Shown here one piece after another: positions 1 to 9,417 of a stretch of 64,000 bases of DNA; positions within the stretch are counted from its first letter, which is position 1, and each line of letters begins with the position of its first letter. Position numbers and translations under genes: made by a program. This DNA comes from Actinomycetes bacterium (GTDB lineage: Bacteria > Actinomycetota > Coriobacteriia > Anaerosomatales > Anaerosomataceae): the NCBI GenBank assembly GCA_022839745.1, contig JALHJB010000002.1:93159-157158 (forward strand), given 5' to 3'. The notes below the pieces were generated by a model, which saw only the letters and a list, made by a program, of their open reading frames with translations, did not search any database and was not told the DNA's origin.

Positions 1-750
1 GTGCAGGCGAACGCGTACGTATGGACGCGGCGTGTCGAGGGCGTCGGGGGTCTTCCGGTCGGCACGTCGGGGGCCGTGGTCGCGCTGCTCTCGGCCGGGA
101 TAGACTCACCGGTCGCCGCATGGCGCATCATGCGACGCGGCGCGTCGGTCATAGCCGTGCACTTCTCGGGCCGTCCTCAGACAGCCGCGCACTCGGAGCA
201 CTACGTTACCGAGATCGCGCACGTGCTGGCACACACTGGCGGCATGGAGCGGCTGTACATCGTGCCGTTCGGCGATGTGCAGCGGCGCATCGCCCTCGAC
301 GCGCCGGAAGACCTGAGGGTGATCCTCTACCGCAGGTTCATGCTACGCATGGCTGAGCGCATCGCCGAGCGGGAGGACGCGCGTGCGCTCGTGACTGGCG
401 AAAGCCTGGGCCAGGTGGCGTCGCAGACGCTCGATAACGTGGCGGCCATCAGCACAGCGGCCAGTATGCCCGTGCTACGCCCGCTCATCGGCAGCGACAA
501 GCAGGAGATCATCGCCGAAGCGGTGGCTATCGGCACGTACGATCTCTCGATCGCCAGCACCGACGACTGCTGCACGCTCTTCATGCCGCGCAGGCCTCAG
601 ACGCACGCTATGCCCGGCGAGGCCGAGATGGCCGAGGCGGGGCTCGACGTGGACGAGCTTGTGACGATGGCGCTTGCGGGGGCGGAGGCCGTTGATCTCC
701 CTACGGCGGTCAAGCGTGGCAGGCGAAAGGCGGGACCCCGTGTGCGCTGA
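1..750 (+). CDS. thiI: tRNA 4-thiouridine synthase ThiI, 3' part (5' end outside window)
   Basis: C-terminal catalytic part of ThiI, the ATP-dependent enzyme that adenylates U8 of tRNA for sulfur transfer and also feeds sulfur to thiamine synthesis. Visible are the linker GGLPVGTSG, the pyrophosphatase loop LSAGIDSPVAAW (usual form LSGGIDSPVA) and the cysteine motif DDCCTLFMP. The protein ends soon after, so the rhodanese domain found in E. coli ThiI is absent and the form is Bacillus-like. The reading frame is open to base 1, so the N-terminal ferredoxin-like and THUMP domains lie upstream of the window. The stop overlaps the start of the next gene. Confidence 0.9.
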   Translation: MQANAYVWTRRVEGVGGLPVGTSGAVVALLSAGIDSPVAAWRIMRRGASVIAVHFSGRPQTAAHSEHYVTEIAHVLAHTGGMERLYIVPFGDVQRRIALDAPEDLRVILYRRFMLRMAERIAEREDARALVTGESLGQVASQTLDNVAAISTAASMPVLRPLIGSDKQEIIAEAVAIGTYDLSIASTDDCCTLFMPRRPQTHAMPGEAEMAEAGLDVDELVTMALAGAEAVDLPTAVKRGRRKAGPRVR

Positions 751-1918
751 CGTCACGCAGGCGGACCTCACCGAGGTCGGCCCCATCCGCGTGCTCGCGC
801 TCGAGCCGTACTACGGCGGCTCGCACCGCGCGGTGCTCGACGGGTTGGTGGAGCGCCTCGAGCCGCTCGGCTTCGCGTTCGATCTGCTCACGCTGCCGCC
901 ACGCAAGTGGAAGTGGCGGATGCGCGGCTCGGCGATCACGATGGCCGAGGAGGCCCGCGCTTTCTCGGCAGCGTGGCGGCAGGCGCATCCTGAGGGCGAA
1001 GCGGGACGTCTCCGCCCGGAACGCGCGTGGGACCTCGTCTACGCCTCGACGTTCGTGAACCTCGCCGAGTTCATCGCGCTCGCGGGCGATGCCGTGGCGG
1101 GCGTGCCGCGCATGATGTACTTCCACGAGAACCAGCTGCTGTATCCCAACAGACACACCGCCGAGTGGGACTACCAGTTCGCCCTCACCAACATCACGAG
1201 CGCGCTCGCGGCCGACCGCTGCCTGTTCAACACGCGCTACAACCTCGATGGCTTCCTCGCTGAGATCCCTGGCTTTCTGCGGGAGTTCCCCGACCATCGG
1301 CCGAAGGGCGTCGCCGAGCGTATCGCCGCTCGCTCCGAGGTGCTGGCGCCGCCGTTCGATCCGGCACCGTTCGATGCCACGCCGGTCACACGCGGCCCCC
1401 GCCCGCGCATCGTGTGGCCGCACCGCTGGGAGCACGACAAGGACCCGGAGGCGTTCTTCGCCGCCGTGCGTGCGCTTGCCGCCGAAGGCCTCGGCTTCGA
1501 GGTGGCGGTGGCGGGTCAGGCGTTCCGTGAGACCGAGTCGCTTGTTGGGGACGCCGCTGCGGCGCTGGGCGATCGGCTCGTGCACCTGGGCGAGCCCGGC
1601 TCGCGGGAGGACTACGCCGCGCTGCTTGCGAGCGCGGACATCGCCGTTTCCACGGCGCGCAACGAGTTCTTCGGCCTGGCGATGATCGAGGCATGCTACG
1701 CCGGATGCGCTCCGGTGGTGCCTGACAGGCTCGCGTATCCCGAGCTCTATCCGGTTGACATGCGCTACGGTACACACGAGCAGCTGGTGGCACGGTTGCG
1801 GAGCCTGATCGTGGAGGGTCCGGCACCGGGACGGGCACGGGGGATCGCAGAGCGGTACACGTTCGCTCGGCTCGTGCCGAGGTATGCGGAGATCATGCGG
1901 GGTGTAGCAAGGGAGTAG
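740..1918 (+). CDS. DUF3524 glycosyltransferase, probable tRNA-queuosine alpha-mannosyltransferase
   Basis: A 392-aa GT-B glycosyltransferase of the GTDC1/QTMAN type. The N-terminal DUF3524 half carries LALEPYYGGSHRAVLDG and the diagnostic YFHENQLLYP at about residue 126. The C-terminal half has the GT4-like donor site with NEFFGLAMIEACYAG. Animal members mannosylate queuosine in tRNA-Asp, and bacterial homologues are assumed to act on Q-tRNA. The GTG at 740 is chosen because it overlaps the thiI stop and follows a purine-rich GGCGAAAGGCGG. Co-location with thiI supports a tRNA-modification role. The substrate in this organism is inferred. Confidence 0.8.
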   Translation: MCADVTQADLTEVGPIRVLALEPYYGGSHRAVLDGLVERLEPLGFAFDLLTLPPRKWKWRMRGSAITMAEEARAFSAAWRQAHPEGEAGRLRPERAWDLVYASTFVNLAEFIALAGDAVAGVPRMMYFHENQLLYPNRHTAEWDYQFALTNITSALAADRCLFNTRYNLDGFLAEIPGFLREFPDHRPKGVAERIAARSEVLAPPFDPAPFDATPVTRGPRPRIVWPHRWEHDKDPEAFFAAVRALAAEGLGFEVAVAGQAFRETESLVGDAAAALGDRLVHLGEPGSREDYAALLASADIAVSTARNEFFGLAMIEACYAGCAPVVPDRLAYPELYPVDMRYGTHEQLVARLRSLIVEGPAPGRARGIAERYTFARLVPRYAEIMRGVARE

Positions 1919-1922
1919 CGAC

Positions 1923-2228
1923 ATGTGGGAGCCGCGCATTCCGTTCGAGGTCACGGCATGGTTCGCCGTGGCGTATCTGCTCGGCGCGATCGCCGTGGCG
2001 GCTGCTCTTGTGATGGCGATGGTGCGCTTGCGTGTGCCGCCACGTCTGTTGAAGTTCGGCGTTGCAGGCACACTCGCCCTCGCCGTGGGCCTGTTCCTGT
2101 GGCTCCTCGGATCGCCGCTGTGGGTCGCGCTGCTTCTCGGCGTGGGCATCGTGCCCGTGGTGCTGATCGCTGTCAGCGGAAGCGGATACGTTCCACCCGA
2201 GAGGAGGCCACGTGCCGATGCCGGGTGA
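1923..2228 (+). CDS. small membrane protein, unknown function
   Basis: A 101-aa protein with three hydrophobic segments (about residues 12-35, 45-63 and 66-84), followed by a short polar tail. It starts 4 nt after the glycosyltransferase stop and its end overlaps the start of the next gene, so it belongs to the same transcription unit. No enzymatic motif is visible and I do not recognise the family. The composition matches its neighbours, so it is not an obvious import. Confidence 0.6.
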   Translation: MWEPRIPFEVTAWFAVAYLLGAIAVAAALVMAMVRLRVPPRLLKFGVAGTLALAVGLFLWLLGSPLWVALLLGVGIVPVVLIAVSGSGYVPPERRPRADAG

Positions 2229-3261
2229 TACCGCCGCCACACACCCGCTGACGCGTGGCGGACGGGCCTCAGGCGTCCGCGCTCTTGCCCGCGGTGTCGC
2301 GCTCTTCTTCGGCGCGTTCTCGCTTGCCAACTCAGTCGTGGCGCTTCGCACGGGCCGCACCGAGGACCTCTGGTGGGTGGATCTTCGTGCGCTGCCGGGC
2401 TGGGTCACCGGTCTGCTCTGGCTTTCGGCGGCGCTCCTCGTGGCGTACGCCGTTCGGCCCTCGATGCGCTCCTGGAGGCGCATCGCCACGGCGGCCGTGT
2501 GCGCAACGCTTGCGGCGGTGGCCCTCGTGAACGTCGCCGGCTTCTACTCGGCATGGCAGGCCGGACGCATCGTGCCCGCGGTGCCGGTGCCGTTCTCGGC
2601 GATCGTGGCGGTGGGCTTTGCGTTCGTGGGTGCGGTGGCATGGTGCGGGCGAGAGGACGTACAGCCTCGGCGGGTGGAGACCCTGGCCGCCCTCGCCATG
2701 GCGATGCTGCTCGTGGTGGTGTTCCCGCTCGCGCAGGTGCGGTTCTTCGGCACCACCGACTACCGTCGCGAGGCCGACGTGGCCGTGGTCTTCGGCGCGC
2801 GGGTGTTCGCAAACGGTCAGCTCACCACCTCGCTTGAGGACCGCGTGCGTACCGCGGCGGGCCTGTATACCGACGGGCTCGTGGACATGCTCATCATGTC
2901 TGGCGGGGTGGGGGAGAGCGGGCATGACGAAGCCGAGGTGATGCGCGACCGCGCGATCGAGTTTGGCGTGCCGGAGCGCGCGATCGTGGTCGACCATGAG
3001 GGGTTCGACACCGATCGTACGGCGGCGAACACGGTGCCGCTGTTCGAGTCTGATGGCTCCACGCGCGTGCTCGTGGTGAGCCAGTTCTACCATCTGCCGC
3101 GGATCAAGATGGCATACCGGGCGGCCGGTCAACACGTCTACACCGCGCCAGCCGAGGAGAGCCGTCCGATCGCGAAGACTCCCGTGCTGGTGGCGCGCGA
3201 GATCCCCGCATTCTGGCTGTACTGGGCGCGTTCCTGGGTCCGCGACGTGCTCGCCGAGTAG
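2212..3261 (+). CDS. membrane protein with SanA/YdcF-type DUF218 domain
   Basis: A 349-aa protein. The N-terminal half holds about five transmembrane helices. The C-terminal half is a DUF218/SanA-like domain starting at DVAVVFGARVFANGQLT, with MSGGVGESGHDEAEVM and the later VSQFYHLPRIKMAYR, all hallmarks of ElyC/SanA/YdcF. Family members affect envelope integrity and polyprenyl-carrier recycling in E. coli, and the exact reaction is unknown. The GTG at 2212 and the ATG at 2218 both follow GAGGAGG (2201-2207), so the start is uncertain by two codons. Confidence 0.8.
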   Translation: MPMPGDTAATHPLTRGGRASGVRALARGVALFFGAFSLANSVVALRTGRTEDLWWVDLRALPGWVTGLLWLSAALLVAYAVRPSMRSWRRIATAAVCATLAAVALVNVAGFYSAWQAGRIVPAVPVPFSAIVAVGFAFVGAVAWCGREDVQPRRVETLAALAMAMLLVVVFPLAQVRFFGTTDYRREADVAVVFGARVFANGQLTTSLEDRVRTAAGLYTDGLVDMLIMSGGVGESGHDEAEVMRDRAIEFGVPERAIVVDHEGFDTDRTAANTVPLFESDGSTRVLVVSQFYHLPRIKMAYRAAGQHVYTAPAEESRPIAKTPVLVAREIPAFWLYWARSWVRDVLAE

Positions 3262-3329
3262 GATCCGGGGCTGACGCGCCTCAGAGGCATCTACTCCGAC
3301 GCCACGGTACCTACGCCACACGCCGACGG

Positions 3330-3365
3330 TACCTTGCGTTGCACACTAGCGTGTGATACAAGGTA
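3330..3365. promoter_or_regulatory. dyad upstream of padR, possible autoregulatory operator
   Basis: Arms TACCTTG (3330-3336) and CAAGGTA (3359-3365) enclose a second dyad CACAC/GTGTG. The whole lies about 70 nt before the PadR gene. PadR repressors commonly bind inverted repeats in their own promoter, so this is a candidate operator. A weak -10-like TACAAG overlaps the right arm. No footprint-type evidence is possible from sequence alone. Confidence 0.35.
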
Positions 3366-3433
3366 GCAGGTGGTACAAACATCATGGTGCCTGCGAGTGG
3401 CGCTCACCATGCCGAACACCGGTGGGAGGTCCC

Positions 3434-3784
3434 GTGGCAGCAGAACGCGACACCCGCGTCTCACAGTTCCGCAAAGGCGCGCTCGAGCTCGTGATCCTCG
3501 CGCTGCTCGATCGCGGGGAGCTCTACGGCGTTGAGATCGTGGACCAGCTGGCCGAACGGCCGGGTCTTGAGGCGAGCGCTGGCACGGTGTATCCGCTGCT
3601 CTCGCGCCTCAAGAAGGCGGGTGTGGTCGACACCACCTGGCGTGAGTCGCCGGTGGGGCCGCCGCGCAAGTACTACCGGCTTTCGGCTGCGGGGACGCGG
3701 GAACTCGAAGAGATGAGCCGCTCCTGGCGTGACATCGCGGCAGCGATCGACGGAGTGTTGGCCGAGGGAGCGCACGATGAGTGA
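3434..3784 (+). CDS. PadR-family transcriptional regulator
   Basis: A 116-aa winged-helix regulator: FRKGALELVILALLDRGEL, YGVEIVDQL, the wing-proximal GTVYPLLSRLKKAGVV and PRKYYRLSAAG. This is the classic PadR N-terminal domain with a short C-terminal helix (PadR-s2 size). The GTG at 3434 is chosen for the Shine-Dalgarno GGGAGGT at 3424-3430; the longer open frame from 3353 lacks one. It overlaps the HAAS-domain gene, and PadR-HAAS-ABC transporter is a recurring arrangement. It probably represses this operon, sensing an envelope stress or drug-like ligand (inference). Confidence 0.88.
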   Translation: MAAERDTRVSQFRKGALELVILALLDRGELYGVEIVDQLAERPGLEASAGTVYPLLSRLKKAGVVDTTWRESPVGPPRKYYRLSAAGTRELEEMSRSWRDIAAAIDGVLAEGAHDE

Positions 3785-4688
3785 GATACGCACGATAGAC
3801 GCATACCTGGCCGAGGTCCGCGGCCATCTGTCGCCCCTTGGCGCGTCGGATCGCGACGAGGCGCTTGTGGAGCTCGAGTCGCTGCTCCGGGCCGATGCGG
3901 ACCGCGCCGGAGAGGCTGCCGCGGTGGCGGCGCTCGGCGATCCAGCCACCTATGCGGCCGGGGTTCTTGAGGCGTTCGAGCCCGACGAGGTCGCCGAGGC
4001 GGATGGCCGTCCGGTGCCGCAGGGTCACGTGCTCGGCATGCCGTACGATTTCCGTGGCGCGTCGGTGGAGCGCATCGGCAGCCGGGTGTGGAACCCCGCC
4101 GACCCGCGCATCTTCATGCCGCGCATGTTCGGCGTGGGCTGGACCATCAACCTCGGCGCCATCGCCGTCACGCTCGGCCTCATCCGCCCGGACGACGTGG
4201 GCGATGAGTCGTACGATCGCATCCCGAAGGGCGCGCTCAACGTAACGCTCGCCGTGCCCGCCGCGCTCGCGGCGATCGCGGTCGTCCTCATGGTCGTGGC
4301 GTGGCCGACGCTTCCCGCCCAGGTCCCGATCCACTGGGGAGTGAGCGGCAAGCCCGACGGCTGGGCATCGCGCACCGTGGTGATCGGCGCGCTGCTCGCG
4401 CTGGCGATCGTACCGGCGGCGCTGACCTACGCGCGAGTCCTGCGCAGGGACGTCTCCGCACGCTCGCGGCTCCTGGCGGCTGCCGGGCTCGGCATGGAAG
4501 CCGTGCTCGTGTTAGGAATCGCGGCGGTGACGGTGGCCGACGCCAACGGCGGCGCCTCCGGCAACTGGGTGCTGCTCGTGGTGCTTGCCACTCTGGCGGT
4601 GCCGTTCCTGATGCTCTACATGCCGCTGCGCTCGGGATTGCGTGCCGAGTGGCGTGAGGTGCGAGGACAGAATGGAAGGAGTGTCTGA
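3777..4688 (+). CDS. HAAS-domain membrane protein with DUF1648-like segment
   Basis: A 303-aa protein starting at the ATG that overlaps the padR stop. The N-terminal 75 residues are an HAAS-type helical domain (IDAYLAEVRGHLSPL, then ALGDPATYAAGVLEAF), usually encoded next to padR. Five or more transmembrane helices follow, and the loop LPAQVPIHWGVSGKPDGW matches the DUF1648/SdpI motif. The HAAS domain is thought to bind partner proteins at the membrane. A role in sensing or immunity alongside the downstream ABC-2 transporter is an inference. Confidence 0.75.
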   Translation: MSEIRTIDAYLAEVRGHLSPLGASDRDEALVELESLLRADADRAGEAAAVAALGDPATYAAGVLEAFEPDEVAEADGRPVPQGHVLGMPYDFRGASVERIGSRVWNPADPRIFMPRMFGVGWTINLGAIAVTLGLIRPDDVGDESYDRIPKGALNVTLAVPAALAAIAVVLMVVAWPTLPAQVPIHWGVSGKPDGWASRTVVIGALLALAIVPAALTYARVLRRDVSARSRLLAAAGLGMEAVLVLGIAAVTVADANGGASGNWVLLVVLATLAVPFLMLYMPLRSGLRAEWREVRGQNGRSV

Positions 4689-4689
4689 C

Positions 4690-5033
4690 ATGCAGACCAA
4701 CATCCCGATGGGCGACCTCCCCGGATGGGCCCTCCCGGTGATCGTGGCGCTTGCGGCCGTGCAGCTGGCGGTGGAGGTCTATGCGCTCGTGGTCATGCTA
4801 CGGACCCCGCTTGAGCGGCTCGTCTTCGGCAAGCGGTGGCCGTGGGTCGTGATCATCCTGTTCGTGAACCTGGTTGGGGCGATCATCTTCCTCGCGGCCG
4901 GACGCAAGCCGTTGCCGGCTGTCGACCCGCTTGCCGCCCCCACGCCTGACGTGCCGCCGGTGGCGCCGGCCGACCGGGCCGCCCGTGCGGCCGACGTGCT
5001 GTATGGCAGTGCGTCCTTGCCAGATGACGCGCG

Positions 5034-5037
<4 letters not shown>
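4690..5037 (+). CDS. PLDc_N-type two-helix membrane protein
   Basis: A 115-aa protein with two transmembrane helices separated by RTPLERLVFGKRWPWVVI and followed by a proline/alanine-rich tail. This is the arrangement of the phospholipase D nuclease N-terminal (PLDc_N) family, with no nuclease domain attached. ATG at 4690 follows GGAAGG at 4674-4679. The stop overlaps the ABC ATPase start by 4 nt. Such proteins often sit immediately before ABC-2 ATPase genes, and their molecular function is not established. Confidence 0.7.
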
Positions 5038-5956
<919 letters not shown>

Positions 5957-5960
<4 letters not shown>

Positions 5961-6724
5961 TGCGCGGCTTTGGAGCGTTCCTCGGCAAGGAGTTCCGCGA
6001 GATCGTGCGCACGTGGCGTATCTGGGTGCTGCCGGGCATCGTGCTCTTCTTCGCGATCTCTGGGCCGCCGCTCGCCAAGATCACACCGGAGCTGCTCTCG
6101 TCGTTCGTGCCCGCCGACAGCGGCATGGTGATCCAGATGCCAGACCCCACGTACGTCGACTCCTACCTGCAGTGGACCAAGAACCTGCAGCAGATCGTGC
6201 TCTTCACGGTGATCATCATGTTCGGCGGCATCATCTCGGTCGAGAAGAAGTCCGGCACGGCCACCCTCGTGCTCACCAAGCCGCTGTCACGCACCGCGTT
6301 CGTGATCTCGAAGACGCTGTCGGCGCTCGTGCTGCTCGTGGTCACCGTGTGCGTGGGCGCACTGGCCACGTGGGGGCTCACGTACGCGATCTTCGCTGAG
6401 GCCCCGCTGGCGCCGATCGCGCAGGCCACGGGCACGTGGCTGCTCACTGGTGCGCTCTTCCTCGCGCTCATGGTGGCGCTCTCGGCTGCGATGGACTCGC
6501 AAGCAGGGGCCGCCGGCCTCGGATTCCTCGGATTCATCGTGCTCAGCATCGCAACGCTCTGGAAGCCGGCGATGGACTACTCGCCGGCGGGCCTGCTGTC
6601 CGCGCCGACCACGCTCGTGATGGGGGAGAGTGCCACGCTCGGCTGGCCGATAGCGACAACGGTCGCACTCACGCTCGCGTGCGTGGCAGCGGCAGTGCTG
6701 GTGTTCCGGAAGCGCGAGCTCTAG
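5957..6724 (+). CDS. ABC-2 type transporter permease
   Basis: A 255-aa integral membrane protein: a short cytosolic start (FGAFLGKEFREIVRTWRIW), a first helix, an extracytoplasmic loop of about 60 residues, then about five further helices and the cytosolic end VFRKREL. The motif VEKKSGTATLVLTKPLSR is characteristic of the NosY/CcmB-like ABC-2 permease family. It is translationally coupled to the ATPase and ends the operon, with a hairpin array directly downstream. Confidence 0.88.
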
Positions 6725-6772
6725 AGAATCGACGGTCGAACCCTAGGGATACCCCGAAGCGATACTTTCGCA

Positions 6773-6898
6773 GGAGAGCTGCCTTCGAGAAGGCAGCTCT
6801 CCGAGGACAGAGCCGTAGGACGACCCTGACGATCGTCTTTGGCAGGAACAGCCGCCCGTAGCGGACGGCTGTTCCGAGGACAGAGGCCCGAAGGCCTC
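6773..6898. terminator. three tandem hairpins between convergent operons
   Basis: Hairpin 1 is a perfect 13-bp stem (6773-6785 with 6790-6802) with loop CGAG. Hairpin 2 is a 10-bp stem (6845-6854 with 6866-6875). Hairpin 3 is a 6-bp stem (6883-6888 with 6893-6898) with loop CGAA. Hairpins 1 and 2 are each followed by the same 12-mer CCGAGGACAGAG (6801-6812 and 6874-6885). They lie between the plus-strand ABC operon and the minus-strand rubrerythrin gene and probably terminate transcription from both sides. There is no U tract. Confidence 0.6.
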
Positions 6899-6917
6899 CC
6901 GCTGACATCCTCAAGAG

Positions 6918-7454
6918 CTACAGGTACGTCTTCGCGAGCTCGTCGAGCGTGATGTGGTCGGTCTCGACCTCGGAGACCGCGTTCCAGACCTCCTTGAGGC
7001 GCTCGTTGGTGGCACGCCCGGCGAACGTCTTGTACAGCTCCGACGCACGGTTCTCGCGCCGCAGCGACTCCTCGATGTCGCTCGCCCACGAACCGGTGGT
7101 CTCGCCGGGGGTCATCAGGTCGGCCGGTTCATCCACCTTCAGTAGATCGCAGAACAGCTCGCAGTGCTCGGCCTCGACCTTCGCCAGACGCTTGTACGTG
7201 GCACGCAGCGTGTCGTTGTCCTTGCGCTGCGCCATGCCGAGGTAGAAGCGGCAGTTCGAGGTCTCGAGCTCGATCGACGCCTCGAGGTCCACGCGCTCGG
7301 TCTCGGTGAGCTGCAGGTCGTTGATCCCCGCAGGGTACTTCTCGGGCGCCTCGAGGAACTCCACGTGCGCGCCGCAAAACGGACAGTTCTCCGGGGCCTC
7401 GTAGCCGAGGTAGACCTCGCCGCAGATGCGGCAACGGTAGATCCTGAGTTGCAT
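6918..7454 (-). CDS. rubrerythrin-family protein with N-terminal rubredoxin-like domain
   Basis: A 178-aa protein. Residues 1-30 form a rubredoxin-type iron site (YRCRICGEVY and CPFCGAHV). The rest is a ferritin-like diiron domain with E-rich helices (ASIELETSNCRFYLG, KVEAEHCELF, RRENRASELYKTFAG, VSEVETDHITL). The rubredoxin domain is N-terminal, the reverse of classical rubrerythrin. Family members reduce peroxide in anaerobes with electrons from NADH or ferredoxin chains. Its presence suits an oxygen-sensitive metabolism. Start ATG at 7454 follows GAGAGGAG on the minus strand. Confidence 0.85.
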   Translation of the reverse strand: MQLRIYRCRICGEVYLGYEAPENCPFCGAHVEFLEAPEKYPAGINDLQLTETERVDLEASIELETSNCRFYLGMAQRKDNDTLRATYKRLAKVEAEHCELFCDLLKVDEPADLMTPGETTGSWASDIEESLRRENRASELYKTFAGRATNERLKEVWNAVSEVETDHITLDELAKTYL

Positions 7455-7487
7455 GTCGTGCTCCTCTCGTGGTCCGTTCGTGTCGTG

Positions 7488-8000
7488 TCAGGGGAGTGCG
7501 AGCGCATCGGCGATCGCACCGCCGAAGTCGCGTGCGGCATCCGGCCCGTTCGCGGTGATGATGCGTCCGTCGATCTCAACGGGGCCGTCGCTCCAGAGCG
7601 CACCATGGGCGACGAGATCGTCGCGCTGGCTGGGAAACGCGGTTGCGCGCACATCGCGCAGCAGGCCGGCGCGTGCGAGCACCGAGGGCGCGATACAGAT
7701 GGCGGCCACCACGCGGCCGAGCGCGTGCGTCTCGCGTGCGAGCGCGTGCGCAGCTGGGTCGTCGAAGAATACCTCGGCGCCACCTCCGCCAACGAACACC
7801 ACCGCATCGAAGTCGGCGGCCCGAGCGTCTGCGAGCGCGAGCGTGGCTTCGGCGGTCATGCCGAGCTTGCCGTGGCACGCCCCTTCGCGCGTGCTTGCGG
7901 TCGTGACCGTGGCGCCGCGGGATTCGAGGACCTGTTTCGGGTGGTCGTACTCCTCGTCGCGGAACACCTCGGGGGCGATCACCATCAGTACACGCGCCAT
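7488..8000 (-). CDS. DJ-1/PfpI family protein
   Basis: A 170-aa flavodoxin-like fold protein: MARVLMVIAPEVFRDEEY at the start, the acid residue in the first loop, the nucleophile elbow AAICIAPSVLARAGLL carrying the reactive cysteine, and the late TANGPDAARDFGGAIADAL. Family members are proteases, chaperones or deglycase-like stress proteins. The ATG at 8000 is chosen because GGAGGTGCGC directly precedes it. It lies 33 nt upstream of the rubrerythrin gene on the same strand, consistent with an oxidative-stress pair. Confidence 0.85.
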   Translation of the reverse strand: MARVLMVIAPEVFRDEEYDHPKQVLESRGATVTTASTREGACHGKLGMTAEATLALADARAADFDAVVFVGGGGAEVFFDDPAAHALARETHALGRVVAAICIAPSVLARAGLLRDVRATAFPSQRDDLVAHGALWSDGPVEIDGRIITANGPDAARDFGGAIADALALP

Positions 8001-8067
8001 GCGCACCTCCATGCGTAGGGGACACAAGGATGATACCCCGCATCGGAGATGGCATCTCAGATGCGCA

Positions 8068-9285
8068 CTACTCGCCCTCTTCCTCGTGGAACACTCCCAC
8101 GGCCCAGGTCCCCGCCACCGCGGGATCCGCGCGGTACGCCTCGATGAACGCGCGCACCTCGCCAGGCGAGCAGCCGTACGTCTCCTTCAGTTCCTTGAGG
8201 GGCAGGGCCTGTTCGGACTCGGGCACGCCGTAGACCTGCGTGAATACCGCGGCCGGTATCCCGGAGGCGTCCACGACCTCAGCAAGCGTGGTGCTGCCCT
8301 TGATGAGCGCGGTGTCAAAGGTGGTGGTGCCACCCGTGGCCGCCACGCTTTCGGCGAGGGTCGGCACCGTCCAGGCGAAGCCGCCGGTCGCCGTTGCGGC
8401 CAGCACCAGCACGGCGAACGTGTCCACGGTGAGAATCGCGGCGGTGAGCGGGGAGAGCGTACTGCCCGAGCGGGTGCGGACGCCGAGCGCGCCCTTTGCA
8501 GGACACGCGGCCACGCACTCGCCGCAGTCGATGCACTCTGGGTCCGCGACGGCGGCCGCCGTCGAGATCTCGACGTTCACCGCACACGCCTTGTCGCACA
8601 GCTTGCAGTCGATGCAGGCGTTCGCGTCACGCCGGACCTTGAAGATACTGAACCTCGAGATGAGCCCGAGGAATGCGCCCATCGGGCATGCGTACTTGCA
8701 GAAGAACCGGTCGTACAGCAGCGAGCCGAGCAACACCACCACCAGGACGATCAGTCCCGCCAGGTTCTCGGTGAACAGCTCCGGAGAGGCGATGTGATTG
8801 TATGCCACCCACGGGTCGTACGCGCGTATCACGAGTTCCCCGGTGCTCCACGTGAAGGCGAGGATGAGGGCGAGAACCACGTACTTGAGGTATCGCGCCG
8901 GGCGGTCGAGCCACGAAGGCATCACGAACCGCCGGCCGAAGACGCGCTTGCCGATCCCGCCGAAGAGCTCCTGCAGGTATCCGAGCGGGCAGATCCGGCC
9001 GCAGAACGCGCGCCGGAACACCACGGCCGTGATCACAGCGGCCACAAGCAACAGCACGCTCGAAGGCGCGATGCGTTTGATGAGTGCTCCGTTCGCGAGA
9101 AGGGACCCGAGCGTTTCGAGCCCGCCGAACGGGCAGAGGGCGTCAACGCCCACCGGCTTTGCGATCCCCGCGCGTTGGTGCAGGACTGCCAGAGCGGTCA
9201 CTCCCGTCAGCACGAGTGCCAGGACCGTCCAGCGGACGATCCGTGCGGCGGTGCGGGGCTGCTGCGGCACCTTGTCGAAGGCCAT
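8068..9285 (-). CDS. NapH/YccM-type polyferredoxin membrane protein
   Basis: A 405-aa electron-transfer membrane protein. It has four or five N-terminal helices with cysteine pairs FCGRICPLGYLQE and FCKYACPMGAF of the NapH family. A double [4Fe-4S] ferredoxin domain follows (CIDCKLCDKACAV and CIDCGECVAACPA). A further helix and a C-terminal extracytoplasmic domain of about 100 residues (IKGSTTLAEVVDASGIP onward) have no function I can assign. It probably passes electrons across or along the membrane to a periplasmic reductase, but no catalytic partner is adjacent. SD TGGAGGAACG precedes the ATG. Confidence 0.85.
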   Translation of the reverse strand: MAFDKVPQQPRTAARIVRWTVLALVLTGVTALAVLHQRAGIAKPVGVDALCPFGGLETLGSLLANGALIKRIAPSSVLLLVAAVITAVVFRRAFCGRICPLGYLQELFGGIGKRVFGRRFVMPSWLDRPARYLKYVVLALILAFTWSTGELVIRAYDPWVAYNHIASPELFTENLAGLIVLVVVLLGSLLYDRFFCKYACPMGAFLGLISRFSIFKVRRDANACIDCKLCDKACAVNVEISTAAAVADPECIDCGECVAACPAKGALGVRTRSGSTLSPLTAAILTVDTFAVLVLAATATGGFAWTVPTLAESVAATGGTTTFDTALIKGSTTLAEVVDASGIPAAVFTQVYGVPESEQALPLKELKETYGCSPGEVRAFIEAYRADPAVAGTWAVGVFHEEEGE

Positions 9286-9417
9286 CGTTCCTCCAGCTCA
9301 CGGTGTGTATGGCGGCGTGGGTGACCGGTGGTGCGGGTGCGTGTGATACCGGCCGAGTATGTCGCGCCGATCGGGCGGAAGTCCCGAACACCGTATGAAG
9401 AGCGTGTGAACGTTTGG

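Noticed and set aside
710..2242. 510-aa minus-strand ORF opposite the glycosyltransferase
   Set aside because: Mirror frame of a GC-rich coding gene, with Arg/His-rich composition and no motif.
7453..9324. 623-aa plus-strand ORF across three minus-strand genes
   Set aside because: It spans the DJ-1 and polyferredoxin genes in antisense and has low-complexity composition.
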